NCBI GenBank assembly: GCA_016707705.1
Contig: JADJHD010000001.1
Location: forward strand, 310,001 to 374,000
Length of the DNA stretch: 64,000 nucleotides
DNA from: Bacteroidales bacterium
GTDB taxonomy: Bacteria > Bacteroidota > Bacteroidia > Bacteroidales > UBA4417
Reading direction: 5' to 3'
Part shown: in pieces, positions 37,323 to 46,422 of the stretch
How positions within the stretch are numbered: position 1 is the stretch's first letter
How the letters are laid out: each line of letters begins with the position of its first letter
Position numbers and translations under genes: made by a program
Notes under the pieces: generated by a model
Database searches by the model: none
Told to the model about the DNA's origin: nothing
The model's input: only the letters and a program-made list of their open reading frames with translations

Positions 37323-37595
37323 ATGAAAAAAGACATCCATCCCAAAGATTACAGACTGGTAGTTTTTAAAGACATTTCGAACGATCATTCATTCATGACA
37401 CGTTCAACAGTTGCTACCAAAGAAACCGTTGTTTGGGAAGACGGTAAGGAATATCCGTTGGTTAAGCTTGAAATTTCAAATACTTCCCACCCCTTCTATA
37501 CCGGCAAGATTAAACTTGTTGATACAGCTGGTCGCGTTGATAAGTTCCGTCAGAAATTTGAAAAGCATCTTCAAATGAAGAATAAAGCCAAATAA
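37323..37595 (+). CDS. rpmE2: 50S ribosomal protein L31, type B
   Basis: Ribosomal protein bL31 bridging the two subunits. At 90 residues it is the longer, zinc-free type B form: it starts [17 protein letters not shown], with [21 protein letters not shown] and [21 protein letters not shown], and has no Cys pairs. It has its own consensus promoter and terminator, so it is a single-gene transcript. Confidence 0.97.
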   Translation: MKKDIHPKDYRLVVFKDISNDHSFMTRSTVATKETVVWEDGKEYPLVKLEISNTSHPFYTGKIKLVDTAGRVDKFRQKFEKHLQMKNKAK

Positions 37596-37615
37596 GGCCT
37601 TATAAATCGATCTAT

Positions 37616-37642
37616 AGCTGCCTTTCAGGCAGCTTTTTTTTT
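37616..37642 (+). terminator. intrinsic terminator of rpmE2
   Basis: AGCTGCCT (37616-37623) pairs with AGGCAGCT (37627-37634) around TTC, followed by an uninterrupted T-run. Confidence 0.9.
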
Positions 37643-37946
37643 GTCCGAAATTTCAATACTCAACCCCCAATTCACTCAGAAAGAAGTAAACAGATAACCT
37701 ATTTGTCAAAAGGCTATAAACTAAAGGTATAAGTATAGAAGAATAGGAAAATTTGGACTACAAACAGGAAAACAAGAAGCAAAGAAACTATTCTGTTTAC
37801 AATCAGGCCAAATGTCTTGTGAACAAGCTTACCACTGACTTGTTCTGTTCCTATGGCATGATTATTGACCTATGCAGCCCGCTAACATAAGAAATCTGAT
37901 TATGTCATTTTGGCATAACTAAAAATAATCCACAATTACCCTGCTA
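37643..37946. other. gene-free interval upstream of lon
   Basis: About 300 bases without a reading frame of note. It must hold the lon promoter. I see no exact -33/-7 pair and no clear heat-shock inverted repeat. Confidence 0.45.
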
Positions 37947-40370
37947 ATGTCGAACTTACTGGAAGACGAAACCGAATTCATCCCTCTCTTATCAGCAGAA
38001 GACGAGGAACAAATTAACGCTGAAGAAGTACCCGATCAATTACCAATTCTGCCATTACGAAACACCGTACTTTTCCCTGGAGTTGTGATTCCAATTACTG
38101 TTGGACGGGATAAGTCAATAAAGCTTATAAAGGAATATTATAAAGGTGAGCGAATCATTGGTGTTGTAGCCCAAAAGGACCCTGAAATCGAAGATCCTTC
38201 ATTTGAAGATCTGAACAGAATAGGTACCGTTGCCTATATCATTAAAATACTTCAGATGCCTGATGGAAATACCACTGCCATCATTCAAGGCAAGAAACGA
38301 TTCGAGCTGGGAGACTTGCTTCAAACCGAACCATACTTCAAGGCTTCCGTTACAGGTTTTGATAACCCTGCAAAAAAGCATTCAAAAAACAAGTCCTTTG
38401 ATGCATTGATTGCATCCATCAAAGATCTGTCAATACAAATAATCAATCAGTCTCCAAATCTTCCGAGCGAGGCTGCCTTTGCTATCAAGAATATTGAAAG
38501 CACTGTATTCCTTGTAAATTTCGTTGCATCCAATCTGAATGTGGATCTGCAGGAAAAACAAAACCTGCTTGCAACAAGGGATCTGGAACAAAGGGCTAAT
38601 CTTGTGCTTTCTCTGCTCACCAAGGAGTTGCAGATGCTTGAACTGAAAAACCAGATTCAAAACAAGGTTAAAGTTGATATGGACAAGCAACAACGTGATT
38701 ACCTTTTGAATCAGCAGTTGAGGCTAATCCAGGAAGAATTGGGCAATAATCCTCATGAGCAGCAAATTAACGATCTAAAGCAAAAGGCTGCAGAGAAAAA
38801 ATGGCCACAGCAGGTTGCTGCAACCTTTGAAAAGGAATTGAATAAACTTACCAGAATGAATCCTGCTGCTATGGAATATTCCATACAGCTGAATTACCTG
38901 GAAGTTATTATTGATTTGCCCTGGGATACTTTCTCAGAAGATAATTTTGACCTTCATCATGCACAGCAGGTGTTGAATGAAGATCATTATGGCATGGACA
39001 AAATCAAGGAAAGAATCATTGAATACCTTGCAGTACTCAAGCTCAAAGGAGATATGAAATCCCCTATTCTGTGCCTTGTAGGTCCTCCGGGGGTTGGTAA
39101 AACATCATTGGGTAAATCAATTGCCAGAGCGCTTGGCAGAAGTTATATCCGCATGTCATTGGGAGGACTCCATGATGAGTCTGAAATTCGTGGCCATCGT
39201 CGTACATATATTGGCGCAATGCCTGGCAGGGTAATTCAGAGTATCAGGAAAGCCAAGTTCTCAAATCCTGTTTTTGTGCTGGATGAAATCGACAAGGTTT
39301 CCGGCATGACTGTTAATGGTGATCCATCAGCTGCTCTGCTTGAAGTACTTGACCCTGAACAAAATGTGTCATTCTATGACAACTTTATGGAAATTGAATA
39401 CGACCTTTCAAAGGTCATGTTCATTGCGACTGCAAATACTCTAAGCACCATTCACCCAGCCTTGCGCGACCGCATGGAAATTATTGACCTGAGCGGCTAC
39501 CTTCTTGAAGAAAAGATCGAAATTGCCAAGAGGCATCTGATCCCAAAACAGTTGAAAGAGCATGGACTGAACAAGAAATCCATAACCTTCCCGCTTGCAT
39601 CACTGCAGGTTCTGATTGAAGAATACACAAAGGAATCCGGAGTCAGAACCCTTGAAAAAACCGTAGCCAAGGTTATTCGTTATAGAGCCAAGCAAATTGC
39701 TCTCGATGAAAGCTATCTTGTTTCAATCAAGCAGGAAGACATCAAAAAGATTCTGGGCAATCCAATATTCCAGCAGGAAAAGAGCATCTCAAACAAGGTT
39801 GCAGGTGTTGTTACCGGATTGGCATGGACTGCAGTAGGAGGCGAAATCCTGTTCGTAGAAGTTAGCCTGAGCCCCGGCAAGGGAATCCTCACCATCACCG
39901 GCAATCTCGGTGAAGTAATGAAGGAATCAGCAACCCTGGCCTATGAATATCTGAAAGCTCATGCCAATATTCTTGGAATTCCGGTTCAGGTTTTTGAGAA
40001 ATGGAATGTGCATATCCATGTTCCTGAAGGAGCTACACCAAAGGATGGACCGTCAGCAGGAATTACCATGTTTACTGCGCTGGCTTCAGCATTTACCCAA
40101 AGAAAGGTTAAATCCAGGATTGCAATGACTGGAGAAATCACCTTGCGTGGCAGAATGCTTCCGGTAGGTGGTATCAAGGAGAAAATACTGGCAGCTAAAA
40201 GAGCAAGAATCACTGACATTATCCTTTCAACTGAAAATAGAAAAGATATTGAAGAGATTAACCCGGAATATGTCAAAGGGCTGAACTTTCATTATATCAG
40301 TGAAATGATCGAAGTAATTGACCTCGCCCTGTTAAACGAAAAAGTTGAGCATTCATTAACGCTCAACTAG
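37947..40370 (+). CDS. lon: ATP-dependent protease Lon
   Basis: Cytoplasmic ATP-driven protease that degrades damaged and short-lived proteins. The 807 residues comprise the N-terminal substrate domain (about 30-225, starting [19 protein letters not shown]), a coiled helical linker, and the AAA+ module with Walker A GPPGVGKT at 379-386 and Walker [11 protein letters not shown]. The C-terminal protease has the catalytic dyad S703 ([10 protein letters not shown]) and K746 ([12 protein letters not shown]). Length and all motifs are normal. Its last codons form part of a terminator hairpin for the convergent M1 peptidase gene. Confidence 0.97.
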   Translation: MSNLLEDETEFIPLLSAEDEEQINAEEVPDQLPILPLRNTVLFPGVVIPITVGRDKSIKLIKEYYKGERIIGVVAQKDPEIEDPSFEDLNRIGTVAYIIKILQMPDGNTTAIIQGKKRFELGDLLQTEPYFKASVTGFDNPAKKHSKNKSFDALIASIKDLSIQIINQSPNLPSEAAFAIKNIESTVFLVNFVASNLNVDLQEKQNLLATRDLEQRANLVLSLLTKELQMLELKNQIQNKVKVDMDKQQRDYLLNQQLRLIQEELGNNPHEQQINDLKQKAAEKKWPQQVAATFEKELNKLTRMNPAAMEYSIQLNYLEVIIDLPWDTFSEDNFDLHHAQQVLNEDHYGMDKIKERIIEYLAVLKLKGDMKSPILCLVGPPGVGKTSLGKSIARALGRSYIRMSLGGLHDESEIRGHRRTYIGAMPGRVIQSIRKAKFSNPVFVLDEIDKVSGMTVNGDPSAALLEVLDPEQNVSFYDNFMEIEYDLSKVMFIATANTLSTIHPALRDRMEIIDLSGYLLEEKIEIAKRHLIPKQLKEHGLNKKSITFPLASLQVLIEEYTKESGVRTLEKTVAKVIRYRAKQIALDESYLVSIKQEDIKKILGNPIFQQEKSISNKVAGVVTGLAWTAVGGEILFVEVSLSPGKGILTITGNLGEVMKESATLAYEYLKAHANILGIPVQVFEKWNVHIHVPEGATPKDGPSAGITMFTALASAFTQRKVKSRIAMTGEITLRGRMLPVGGIKEKILAAKRARITDIILSTENRKDIEEINPEYVKGLNFHYISEMIEVIDLALLNEKVEHSLTLN
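40343..40368 (-). terminator. terminator hairpin inside the 3' end of lon
   Basis: AGTTGAGC (40343-40350) pairs with GCTCAACT (40361-40368). Reading the minus strand, TTTTCGTTT follows, so it suits termination of the M1 peptidase gene, although it is encoded within the last codons of lon. Confidence 0.55.
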
Positions 40371-40393
40371 TTCAATAACAACCTCCTAAATGA

Positions 40394-42370
40394 TTATTGA
40401 CGGATAAAGCGAACGTTCACTCGTTGGTTATCTGTTGTCAAACGGACAATGTATACTCCTTTTGCAAGGTCATTGCAGTCAAGTTCAGTCTGATGATATC
40501 CGGGATACTGCACTGATCTCGCTAGTTTCCTTACTACCTTTCCATTGAGGTCTACCAAATCCAGGCTGACTTTTGAAGTCTCAGCGACATAGTACTTAAC
40601 TGTTGCCTGATCAGTAACCAAAGTTGGATTAACTGTCAGCTCGAAATCATTAGCTAAAGCATCTTCTGGAAGACCAACTATGGTTGTAGCTTGTTTGAGC
40701 AGAATATCCCTGTCAGGATCAAATACCAGGTTTGCAGGCTGTTTATCAAACTCAAAACTGAAGATCTCACCATTAAAGCTATTGAAAACCCTGATTACAG
40801 TATCAGTGAGATCCATAAAATTAATCTTGAGTTCAAGAGGCATCTGCCAGTAATATATATTTGCCTGCTGCTGCCTTGCAGTAAAAAGTACCTGCCATTT
40901 ATTATCTACCTTTTTGTAAGAGTATACATTCTTATAGCTGGGATGATTGGCTTTATAAATCCATTCATCAAAAAACCAGTTCAGGTCTTGACCTGAAACT
41001 TCTTCCATCTTATTCTGGAAACCTGGTATGTCAGCTGATTTGTATTTAAAGTTGGTATCGTTTGCGTACTCATATAATCCGGCAAAATGCAGGCTATCTC
41101 CCAAAACATACCTTAACTGATGCAATACACAACTTCCTTTCATATATGTAATAGCATAGTTAAACAGAGTATTAACTGATGGAGTATTGATTGTCCAGTC
41201 CGGTTCAGAAATGGCCCAGCCGGGATTTGCAGAAAGGTAATAATCTGCATTCCCCTTCATTTCTTCCATATAGGCGGAATAGCCAGAAACATGCTCCGTC
41301 CAGTAAGCTTCGGTCCAGGTAGCAAAACCTTCATTCAGAAAAATATCACCCCATGTTTTGCAAGTTATCATATCGCCGAACCACTGATGTGCAAATTCAT
41401 GAGCAACAAGTGATTCACCCCAACAACCAGGACAAAGGCTTGTCAATGACTGGTTCTCCATTCCACCCCAGGCAAATTGATTGTTTAGAGTTGCAAAGCC
41501 ATTTTTTTCAAATGGGTGATCACCAAAATTTTCTGAATAATAAGTGGTCATTTCACCAATAATTGACTCTATATAACCGGGATCCTCTCCCTGGTTATAA
41601 TAGAAACGGAATGGGATTGTGTCACCGGAAATGGGACTGATCCAGGTTATTACATCAAGCAGGTAATTTGTCCTGGCCGTAAGAACTACCAGATAAGTTG
41701 CGACTGGGTCTCGGCTTACCCAATGGTAAGTGATTGCACCCGCATCAACAACCGAATCATTAAGTTTTCCATTTGATCCTAGCCTGACTCCTACAGGCAC
41801 CTTCGCCTTAATATCCGTTTTTGCCTTGTCAGAAGGGCTGTCAAAACAAGGGAACCACTTTCTTGCTCCTTCAGGTTCACAATCTGTAAAAAAGAATCCG
41901 GTGCTCACATAAATGGCACCATCAGCAACATTCTTATGATGATAGCAGATTCTCACCTCAAATATTTCTCCTTCGTTGTATGTACGATCCAATTGAAGGG
42001 TGAGCATATCCGAAGAATGGGAAAAACTTGTCGCTGCAAGTCCTACCGAATCAATCAACAACGAGGAGTTAACTGCATTCAGAACAATTGTATTGAGAGC
42101 AGAGTCTGCATGTATCTGAATATTCTCCTTAGCTCCAAAGCTGTGAGGATAGGGAGAAGTAAAGTTTGCGACCAAATCCAGATCGAGTGTGTACTTTAGT
42201 ACATCATAGGAATGGACAACCCCCACTTCAGGATTCAGCATTAATGAATGATTTGAATTAATTTTTCTGGCATGACAGTATTCGTTGCCGCGGGAAAAAC
42301 TTGTGCTTTGTGCCAGCAATGAGCAACTCATAAATGGAATGAGCAATACAAGGAGTAGTATCTTTTTCAT
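40394..42370 (-). CDS. M1 family metallopeptidase with T9SS sorting domain
   Basis: Secreted aminopeptidase-like zinc enzyme of 658 residues. The ATG at 42370 begins a signal peptide (MKKILLLVLLIPFMSCSLLAQ); a start 18 bases earlier is less likely. The substrate-anchoring GGMENQS loop replaces the more usual GAMEN. Zinc ligands are H324 and H328 of HEFAHQWFGD and E347 of LNEGFATW, with catalytic E325. A late Tyr lies in NYAITYMKGS. The last 80 residues are a T9SS type A sorting domain (KVSLDLVDLNGKVVRKL, then GVYIVRLTTDNQRVNVRFIRQ). Outer-surface or released location is inferred from that. Confidence 0.92.
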   Translation of the reverse strand: MKKILLLVLLIPFMSCSLLAQSTSFSRGNEYCHARKINSNHSLMLNPEVGVVHSYDVLKYTLDLDLVANFTSPYPHSFGAKENIQIHADSALNTIVLNAVNSSLLIDSVGLAATSFSHSSDMLTLQLDRTYNEGEIFEVRICYHHKNVADGAIYVSTGFFFTDCEPEGARKWFPCFDSPSDKAKTDIKAKVPVGVRLGSNGKLNDSVVDAGAITYHWVSRDPVATYLVVLTARTNYLLDVITWISPISGDTIPFRFYYNQGEDPGYIESIIGEMTTYYSENFGDHPFEKNGFATLNNQFAWGGMENQSLTSLCPGCWGESLVAHEFAHQWFGDMITCKTWGDIFLNEGFATWTEAYWTEHVSGYSAYMEEMKGNADYYLSANPGWAISEPDWTINTPSVNTLFNYAITYMKGSCVLHQLRYVLGDSLHFAGLYEYANDTNFKYKSADIPGFQNKMEEVSGQDLNWFFDEWIYKANHPSYKNVYSYKKVDNKWQVLFTARQQQANIYYWQMPLELKINFMDLTDTVIRVFNSFNGEIFSFEFDKQPANLVFDPDRDILLKQATTIVGLPEDALANDFELTVNPTLVTDQATVKYYVAETSKVSLDLVDLNGKVVRKLARSVQYPGYHQTELDCNDLAKGVYIVRLTTDNQRVNVRFIRQ

Positions 42371-42496
42371 GAAGAGATAGGAATTCAATTGAAGTTTGTA
42401 TGAAGGAAATGGATGAATTGAGGATTTTCATGTCAAAAGTAAATGATTTTTCGTTGCAGTTTTAAAATTCAAATACTTACAGATTCAATGTTTCCT

Positions 42497-42504
42497 TATT
42501 TTTG
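42497..42504 (+). promoter_or_regulatory. -7 element close to the binding lipoprotein gene
   Basis: TATTTTTG matches TAnnTTTG. It would start transcription only a few bases before the ATG at 42514, giving a very short leader, and it includes the in-frame TTG at 42502. No -33 box is evident. Confidence 0.35.
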
Positions 42505-42513
42505 GACTTCTAT

Positions 42514-44169
42514 ATGAGACTTTCAAACTTCTTTCTTTTTTGCTTTCTTTCCTTATTGCTGGCATCCACTTTAAATGGATGTCGTCATGGAGATAACACC
42601 ATCTCCGGGAAGACAGTTTTTCGCTACAATGAATCTTCAGGGATAACGTCACTTGATCCTGCATTTTCAAGGAACCAGGCAAATATTTGGGCTGTAAATC
42701 AACTCTATAATGGATTGGTTCAACTGGATGATTCACTAAAACCGATTCCCTGCATTGCCAATAGTTGGGAAATAAGCAAGGATGGACTTCTGTACACTTT
42801 CCATTTAAGAAGTGATGTTTACTTTCATGATGATGCATCATTTGCCGGCGGTAAGGGAAGGACTGTCAATGCTTCTGATTTCGTTTTTAGTTTTTCGCGT
42901 ATACTTGATCCAAAGTTAGCTTCACCCGGAGAATGGATATTTGGTGCTGTCAGCAGAGAAAAATCTACCCCGGGGTTTGTAGCAATAGATGATTCGACGT
43001 TGCTAATCCGCCTTAAACAGCCATTCCCACCCTTTCTCGGATTGCTTAGTACCCAGTACTGTTCAGTTGTCCCTTTTGAAGCGGTAGACCTATACAAAGG
43101 TGACTTCAGACAGCATCCTGTCGGAACAGGCCCCTTTCATCTGGCATTATGGAAGGAAGGAATAAAAATGGTACTGCTCCGGAATCCAAAATATTTTGAA
43201 AGTCAGAAGGGTCATCCACTCCCCTATCTTGATGCTGTAGCTGTTACATTCATCGTCGACAAGCAATCTGCCTTTCTTGAATTTATGAAGGGCAACCTCG
43301 ATTTTATGTCGGGAATTGATGCTAGCTACAAGGACGAACTCCTAACAAGGTCCGGAACACTGAATCCAAAATATGAAAAGAAAATCAGCCTTATAAAAGC
43401 ACCATACCTTAATACAGAATACCTTGGAATACAGATGGATTCAAAGAAATTTAATAAATCCAACCCCTTGTCCAATGTAATGATTCGCAGAGCTTTAAAC
43501 AGCGGAATTGACAAAAGAAAGATGATGCTGTATCTGCGTAACAATATCGGTAAACCTGGTACAGCAGGATTTGTTCCTTCAGGGCTACCGTGGTTCAATC
43601 AAAAGGAAGTATATGGATATGACTATAATCCTGAATTATCAAAGAAGCTATTGACCGATGCAGGATACCCCGGAGGCAAAGGCTTGCCGCCGATTACACT
43701 CACCACGAATGCTTCCTATCTGGATTTGTGCAAGTATATCCAAAGCCAGCTAAATGATCTGGGTTTTGATATCAGGATTGATGTAACTCCTCCTGCAACC
43801 TTGAGGGAAATGATGGCTCAGTCAAAAGTGCCATTTTTCAGGGGATCATGGATAGCTGACTATCCTGATGCAGAGAATTATCTTTCCTTGTTCTATTCTC
43901 CCAACTTCTGCCCTGATGGTCCGAATTATACACATTACTCAAATACAAGGTTCGACCAACTTTATCGTGAAGCTACTGTTGAAATAAATGATTCAGTTCG
44001 TGGTTTAAAGTACATGCAGATGGATAATTTATTGATGGAAGATGCTCCGGTAATCATTCTCTACTATGATGAGGTTCTGAGGTTTCATTCGAACAAAATC
44101 AGCCAGCTTGGATGCAATCCCCTAAATTTACTTAATCTTAAGTATGTCAAAAAAACAATAGCAGACTGA
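42514..44169 (+). CDS. oligopeptide-type ABC transporter substrate-binding lipoprotein
   Basis: Periplasmic-side solute-binding protein of the SBP_bac_5 (DppA/OppA) family, 551 residues from the ATG at 42514. A lipobox near residue 23 (STLNGC) marks a lipoprotein. Family markers are SLDPAFSRNQANIWAVNQLYNGLVQ (split at its middle), IANSWEISKDGLLYTFHLRSDVYFHD, ASDFVFSFSRILDP and HPVGTGPFHLALW, and the C-terminal ADYPDAENYLSLFYSPN. No cognate permease or ATPase genes adjoin, so it is an orphan here. A TTG at 42502 is an alternative start but overlaps a promoter-like element. Confidence 0.9.
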   Translation: MRLSNFFLFCFLSLLLASTLNGCRHGDNTISGKTVFRYNESSGITSLDPAFSRNQANIWAVNQLYNGLVQLDDSLKPIPCIANSWEISKDGLLYTFHLRSDVYFHDDASFAGGKGRTVNASDFVFSFSRILDPKLASPGEWIFGAVSREKSTPGFVAIDDSTLLIRLKQPFPPFLGLLSTQYCSVVPFEAVDLYKGDFRQHPVGTGPFHLALWKEGIKMVLLRNPKYFESQKGHPLPYLDAVAVTFIVDKQSAFLEFMKGNLDFMSGIDASYKDELLTRSGTLNPKYEKKISLIKAPYLNTEYLGIQMDSKKFNKSNPLSNVMIRRALNSGIDKRKMMLYLRNNIGKPGTAGFVPSGLPWFNQKEVYGYDYNPELSKKLLTDAGYPGGKGLPPITLTTNASYLDLCKYIQSQLNDLGFDIRIDVTPPATLREMMAQSKVPFFRGSWIADYPDAENYLSLFYSPNFCPDGPNYTHYSNTRFDQLYREATVEINDSVRGLKYMQMDNLLMEDAPVIILYYDEVLRFHSNKISQLGCNPLNLLNLKYVKKTIAD

Positions 44170-44172
44170 GTT

Positions 44173-44682
44173 ATGTTTAATAAACTGGAACCTGATTCCT
44201 TAAATGAGAATGTCTTTAACCTAATCGATAAAGAATGGTTTCTGCTAACTGCAGGAAATATCGAGAACTTCAACACCATGACAGCCAGCTGGGGTGGCCT
44301 GGGCATTTTGTGGAATCGGCGGGTAGCAATTTGTTTTGTGAGACCAACACGGTACACCTACAACTTTATGGAAGAATCAGATCATTTTACAATGTCCTTT
44401 TTCCATGACCCGGCAGCGAGAAGCATACTTAATTATTGCGGTAAGTATTCAGGCAGAGATGTAAATAAGATAGAAGTAACAGGTTTATTACCCATTAAAA
44501 GCCAAAGAGATACAGTTTATTTTGAGCAGGCTGACCTGATTTTGGAATGCAGAAAAATCTATTCTGACCTGATAAAACCTGAAGCATTTCTCGACAACAA
44601 AATCGAAAAGCATTATCCTCTCAAGGACTATCATCGAATGTACATTGGCGAAATTGTAGAATGCCTTGTTAAGGAGGTTTGA
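44173..44682 (+). CDS. flavin reductase family protein (FMN-binding split barrel)
   Basis: A 169-residue split-barrel flavoprotein. Visible are WFLLTAGNIENFNTMTASWGG, with the FMN-phosphate Thr/Ser region, then ICFVRPTRYTYNFMEESDHFTMSFF and the C-terminal YHRMYIGEIVECLV. Such proteins reduce or bind FMN, but the physiological partner is unknown. It follows the binding lipoprotein gene after 3 bases, so the two are probably cotranscribed without an obvious functional link. Confidence 0.86.
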   Translation: MFNKLEPDSLNENVFNLIDKEWFLLTAGNIENFNTMTASWGGLGILWNRRVAICFVRPTRYTYNFMEESDHFTMSFFHDPAARSILNYCGKYSGRDVNKIEVTGLLPIKSQRDTVYFEQADLILECRKIYSDLIKPEAFLDNKIEKHYPLKDYHRMYIGEIVECLVKEV

Positions 44683-44696
44683 AATCCAACCTGACT

Positions 44697-44730
44697 CAGA
44701 CGTGCCTTAAAAAGCCAAGGCGTCTGAATT
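44697..44730 (+). terminator. possible terminator after the flavin reductase gene
   Basis: CAGACGTGCCTT (44697-44708) pairs with AAGGCGTCTG (44717-44726) with one bulged base, followed only by AATTT. The poor T-run makes termination uncertain. Confidence 0.4.
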
Positions 44731-44814
44731 TCGTACAATTTACAGCTCCATGAAAATGCCAAAACTGCTTACAATAAAGCTAGAGGAATCCATCAAAATG
44801 AAGTACAAAAAATA

Positions 44815-44822
44815 TACTTTTG
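44815..44822 (+). promoter_or_regulatory. -7 element upstream of the DUF6913-like/dapA unit
   Basis: TACTTTTG is an exact TAnnTTTG match without a clear -33 partner. If used, the leader to the TTG start at 44955 is about 125 bases and includes a 7-bp hairpin (ATTGCTA 44863-44869 with TAGCAAT 44889-44895). Confidence 0.4.
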
Positions 44823-44954
44823 CACGCCCTTGAAAATTCCTTTAAATAGGATTATTCTTAACATTGCTATTTCAAAAAACGATTAACTTAGCAATCTCCA
44901 AAATCAGGGCTATTACGATCACCATGTAATTTGGAATAAAAAAAACATTTTTCC

Positions 44955-45506
44955 TTGAACCTGATCACTACAATTCGTCAACGTATAGCCAGGAAAACCC
45001 TGCTAGAGAATCATAATTCCCTGGTTCGAAACAGAAAGGCTTTTAATCTGGATACCGCCAAATATGTAGGTATTCTCTACCATTTAGAGGATGAGAATAC
45101 TTATAAAATTATTGAAGACTTTCTTAAAGCACTGACAGATTACAACTTAAAAACAAAAGTTGCCTGCATTACTGACCTGAAGATAATTCCGCATTACTTC
45201 ATTCCTAAACTTTCGCAGGATATTCTAACCGCTAAAGATGTCAATTGGAAATTCCAGCCTGTAAAACCTTTCGTGAAGGATTTTCTTGATGAAGAGTTTG
45301 ACATCCTTATAGATTTAAGCCTTACCGAGCATCTGCCATTGCTTCATCTGGCATCCAATTCAAAGGCAAATATGAAAATCGGCAAGTATGATGAAACTCA
45401 TCAGTTATATTATGATTTAATGATAGAACTGCCAGCTGATGCATCGCTTGAATATTTTATAAAACAGGTAATTTTCTACTTAAGTAAAATCAACACAGAC
45501 TCTTAA
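44955..45506 (+). CDS. DUF6913-like Bacteroidota protein
   Basis: A 183-residue soluble protein with a basic N-terminal helix (RQRIARKTLLENHN) and the words AKYVGILYHLEDENTYKII, VACITDLKIIPHYFIPKL, FDILIDLSLTEHLPLLHLASNSKA and MKIGKYDE. These match my recollection of the DUF6913 family, found upstream of dapA in Bacteroidota; function is unknown. The only suitable start is TTG at 44955, and an upstream non-standard start cannot be excluded. Its stop is one base before the dapA ATG, so coupling with lysine/diaminopimelate synthesis is likely. Confidence 0.7.
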   Translation: MNLITTIRQRIARKTLLENHNSLVRNRKAFNLDTAKYVGILYHLEDENTYKIIEDFLKALTDYNLKTKVACITDLKIIPHYFIPKLSQDILTAKDVNWKFQPVKPFVKDFLDEEFDILIDLSLTEHLPLLHLASNSKANMKIGKYDETHQLYYDLMIELPADASLEYFIKQVIFYLSKINTDS

Positions 45507-45507
45507 G

Positions 45508-46395
45508 ATGAATTCAACATTCAAAGGTACAGGGGTTGCTCTCGTTACACCATTTCACAAGCAAGGAACAATCGATTTCGGTTCTCTGGAGAAACTTATA
45601 GAGCATTGTGTGTCCGGAGGAGTAAATTATCTGGTTGTTCAGGGAACTACCGCTGAAACTGCAACACTAACAAGGGAAGAAAAGCTTGCTCTTGCTCAGT
45701 TTGTTGTTGACACAGTGGACAAAAGGCTCCCCTTGGTTATGGGATTGGGAGGTAATAACACCCAGGAGATTGTAAACATCCTGAGAACCCACTCCTTTGA
45801 AGGATTTGACGCAATTCTCTCTGTAACGCCTTATTACAACAAGCCACAGCAGAGAGGACTATACCTGCATTATAAAAGTATTGCTGTTGTAAGCCCGCTT
45901 CCTATTATCATGTATAACGTTCCTTCACGAACCAGCGTGAATATGAAAGCTGAAACTACTCTGGAACTGGCAGCAGACTTCGATAATATCATTGGTATCA
46001 AGGAGGCTTCAGGAAATATAGAACAGATTATGGATATTCTCAGGCAAAAGCCTAAGGATTTCCTGGTTATTTCCGGTGACGATTTATTAACAATGCCTTT
46101 ATTGTCAATGGGTTGCGATGGAGTTATCTCTGTAGTTGCCAATGCTTATCCCGCTGAATTCTCAACCATGGTTCAACTTGGTTTGAAAGGTGATGTTAAG
46201 AAAGCACGTGAAATTCATTTTAAACTTACTGAATTCACAAAAGCCCTTTTTGCCGATGGTAATCCTGCCGGTATCAAGGCGGCCCTTGAAATAAAAGGGC
46301 TTATATCCAACAATCTTCGTCTTCCACTTGTTAAAATCGAAAAGCCGCTTTACAATCAGATTTCTGCATTTATGCAGGAATTGGATGCTAAATAA
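45508..46395 (+). CDS. dapA: 4-hydroxy-tetrahydrodipicolinate synthase
   Basis: Condenses pyruvate with aspartate semialdehyde in the diaminopimelate/lysine pathway. The 295-residue chain has the pyruvate-site VQGTTAETATLTREEKL (the usual GTTGE is GTTAE), the catalytic Tyr Y136 in MYNVPSRTS and Schiff-base lysine K165 in IGIKEASGN, plus SGDDLLTMPLLSMGCDGVIS. Length is standard. It follows the DUF6913-like gene by a single base. Confidence 0.95.
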   Translation: MNSTFKGTGVALVTPFHKQGTIDFGSLEKLIEHCVSGGVNYLVVQGTTAETATLTREEKLALAQFVVDTVDKRLPLVMGLGGNNTQEIVNILRTHSFEGFDAILSVTPYYNKPQQRGLYLHYKSIAVVSPLPIIMYNVPSRTSVNMKAETTLELAADFDNIIGIKEASGNIEQIMDILRQKPKDFLVISGDDLLTMPLLSMGCDGVISVVANAYPAEFSTMVQLGLKGDVKKAREIHFKLTEFTKALFADGNPAGIKAALEIKGLISNNLRLPLVKIEKPLYNQISAFMQELDAK

Positions 46396-46422
46396 GCCTG
46401 ACCAAACTACGCTATTAATACC

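Noticed and set aside
37850..37870. A sigma-54-like TGGCAT...TTGA element upstream of lon
   Set aside because: The invariant GC of the -12 half is absent (GA instead), so it is not a usable match.
44085..44357. A 90-codon minus-strand frame
   Set aside because: It spans the ends of two well-supported plus-strand genes (binding lipoprotein and flavin reductase) and has no independent support.
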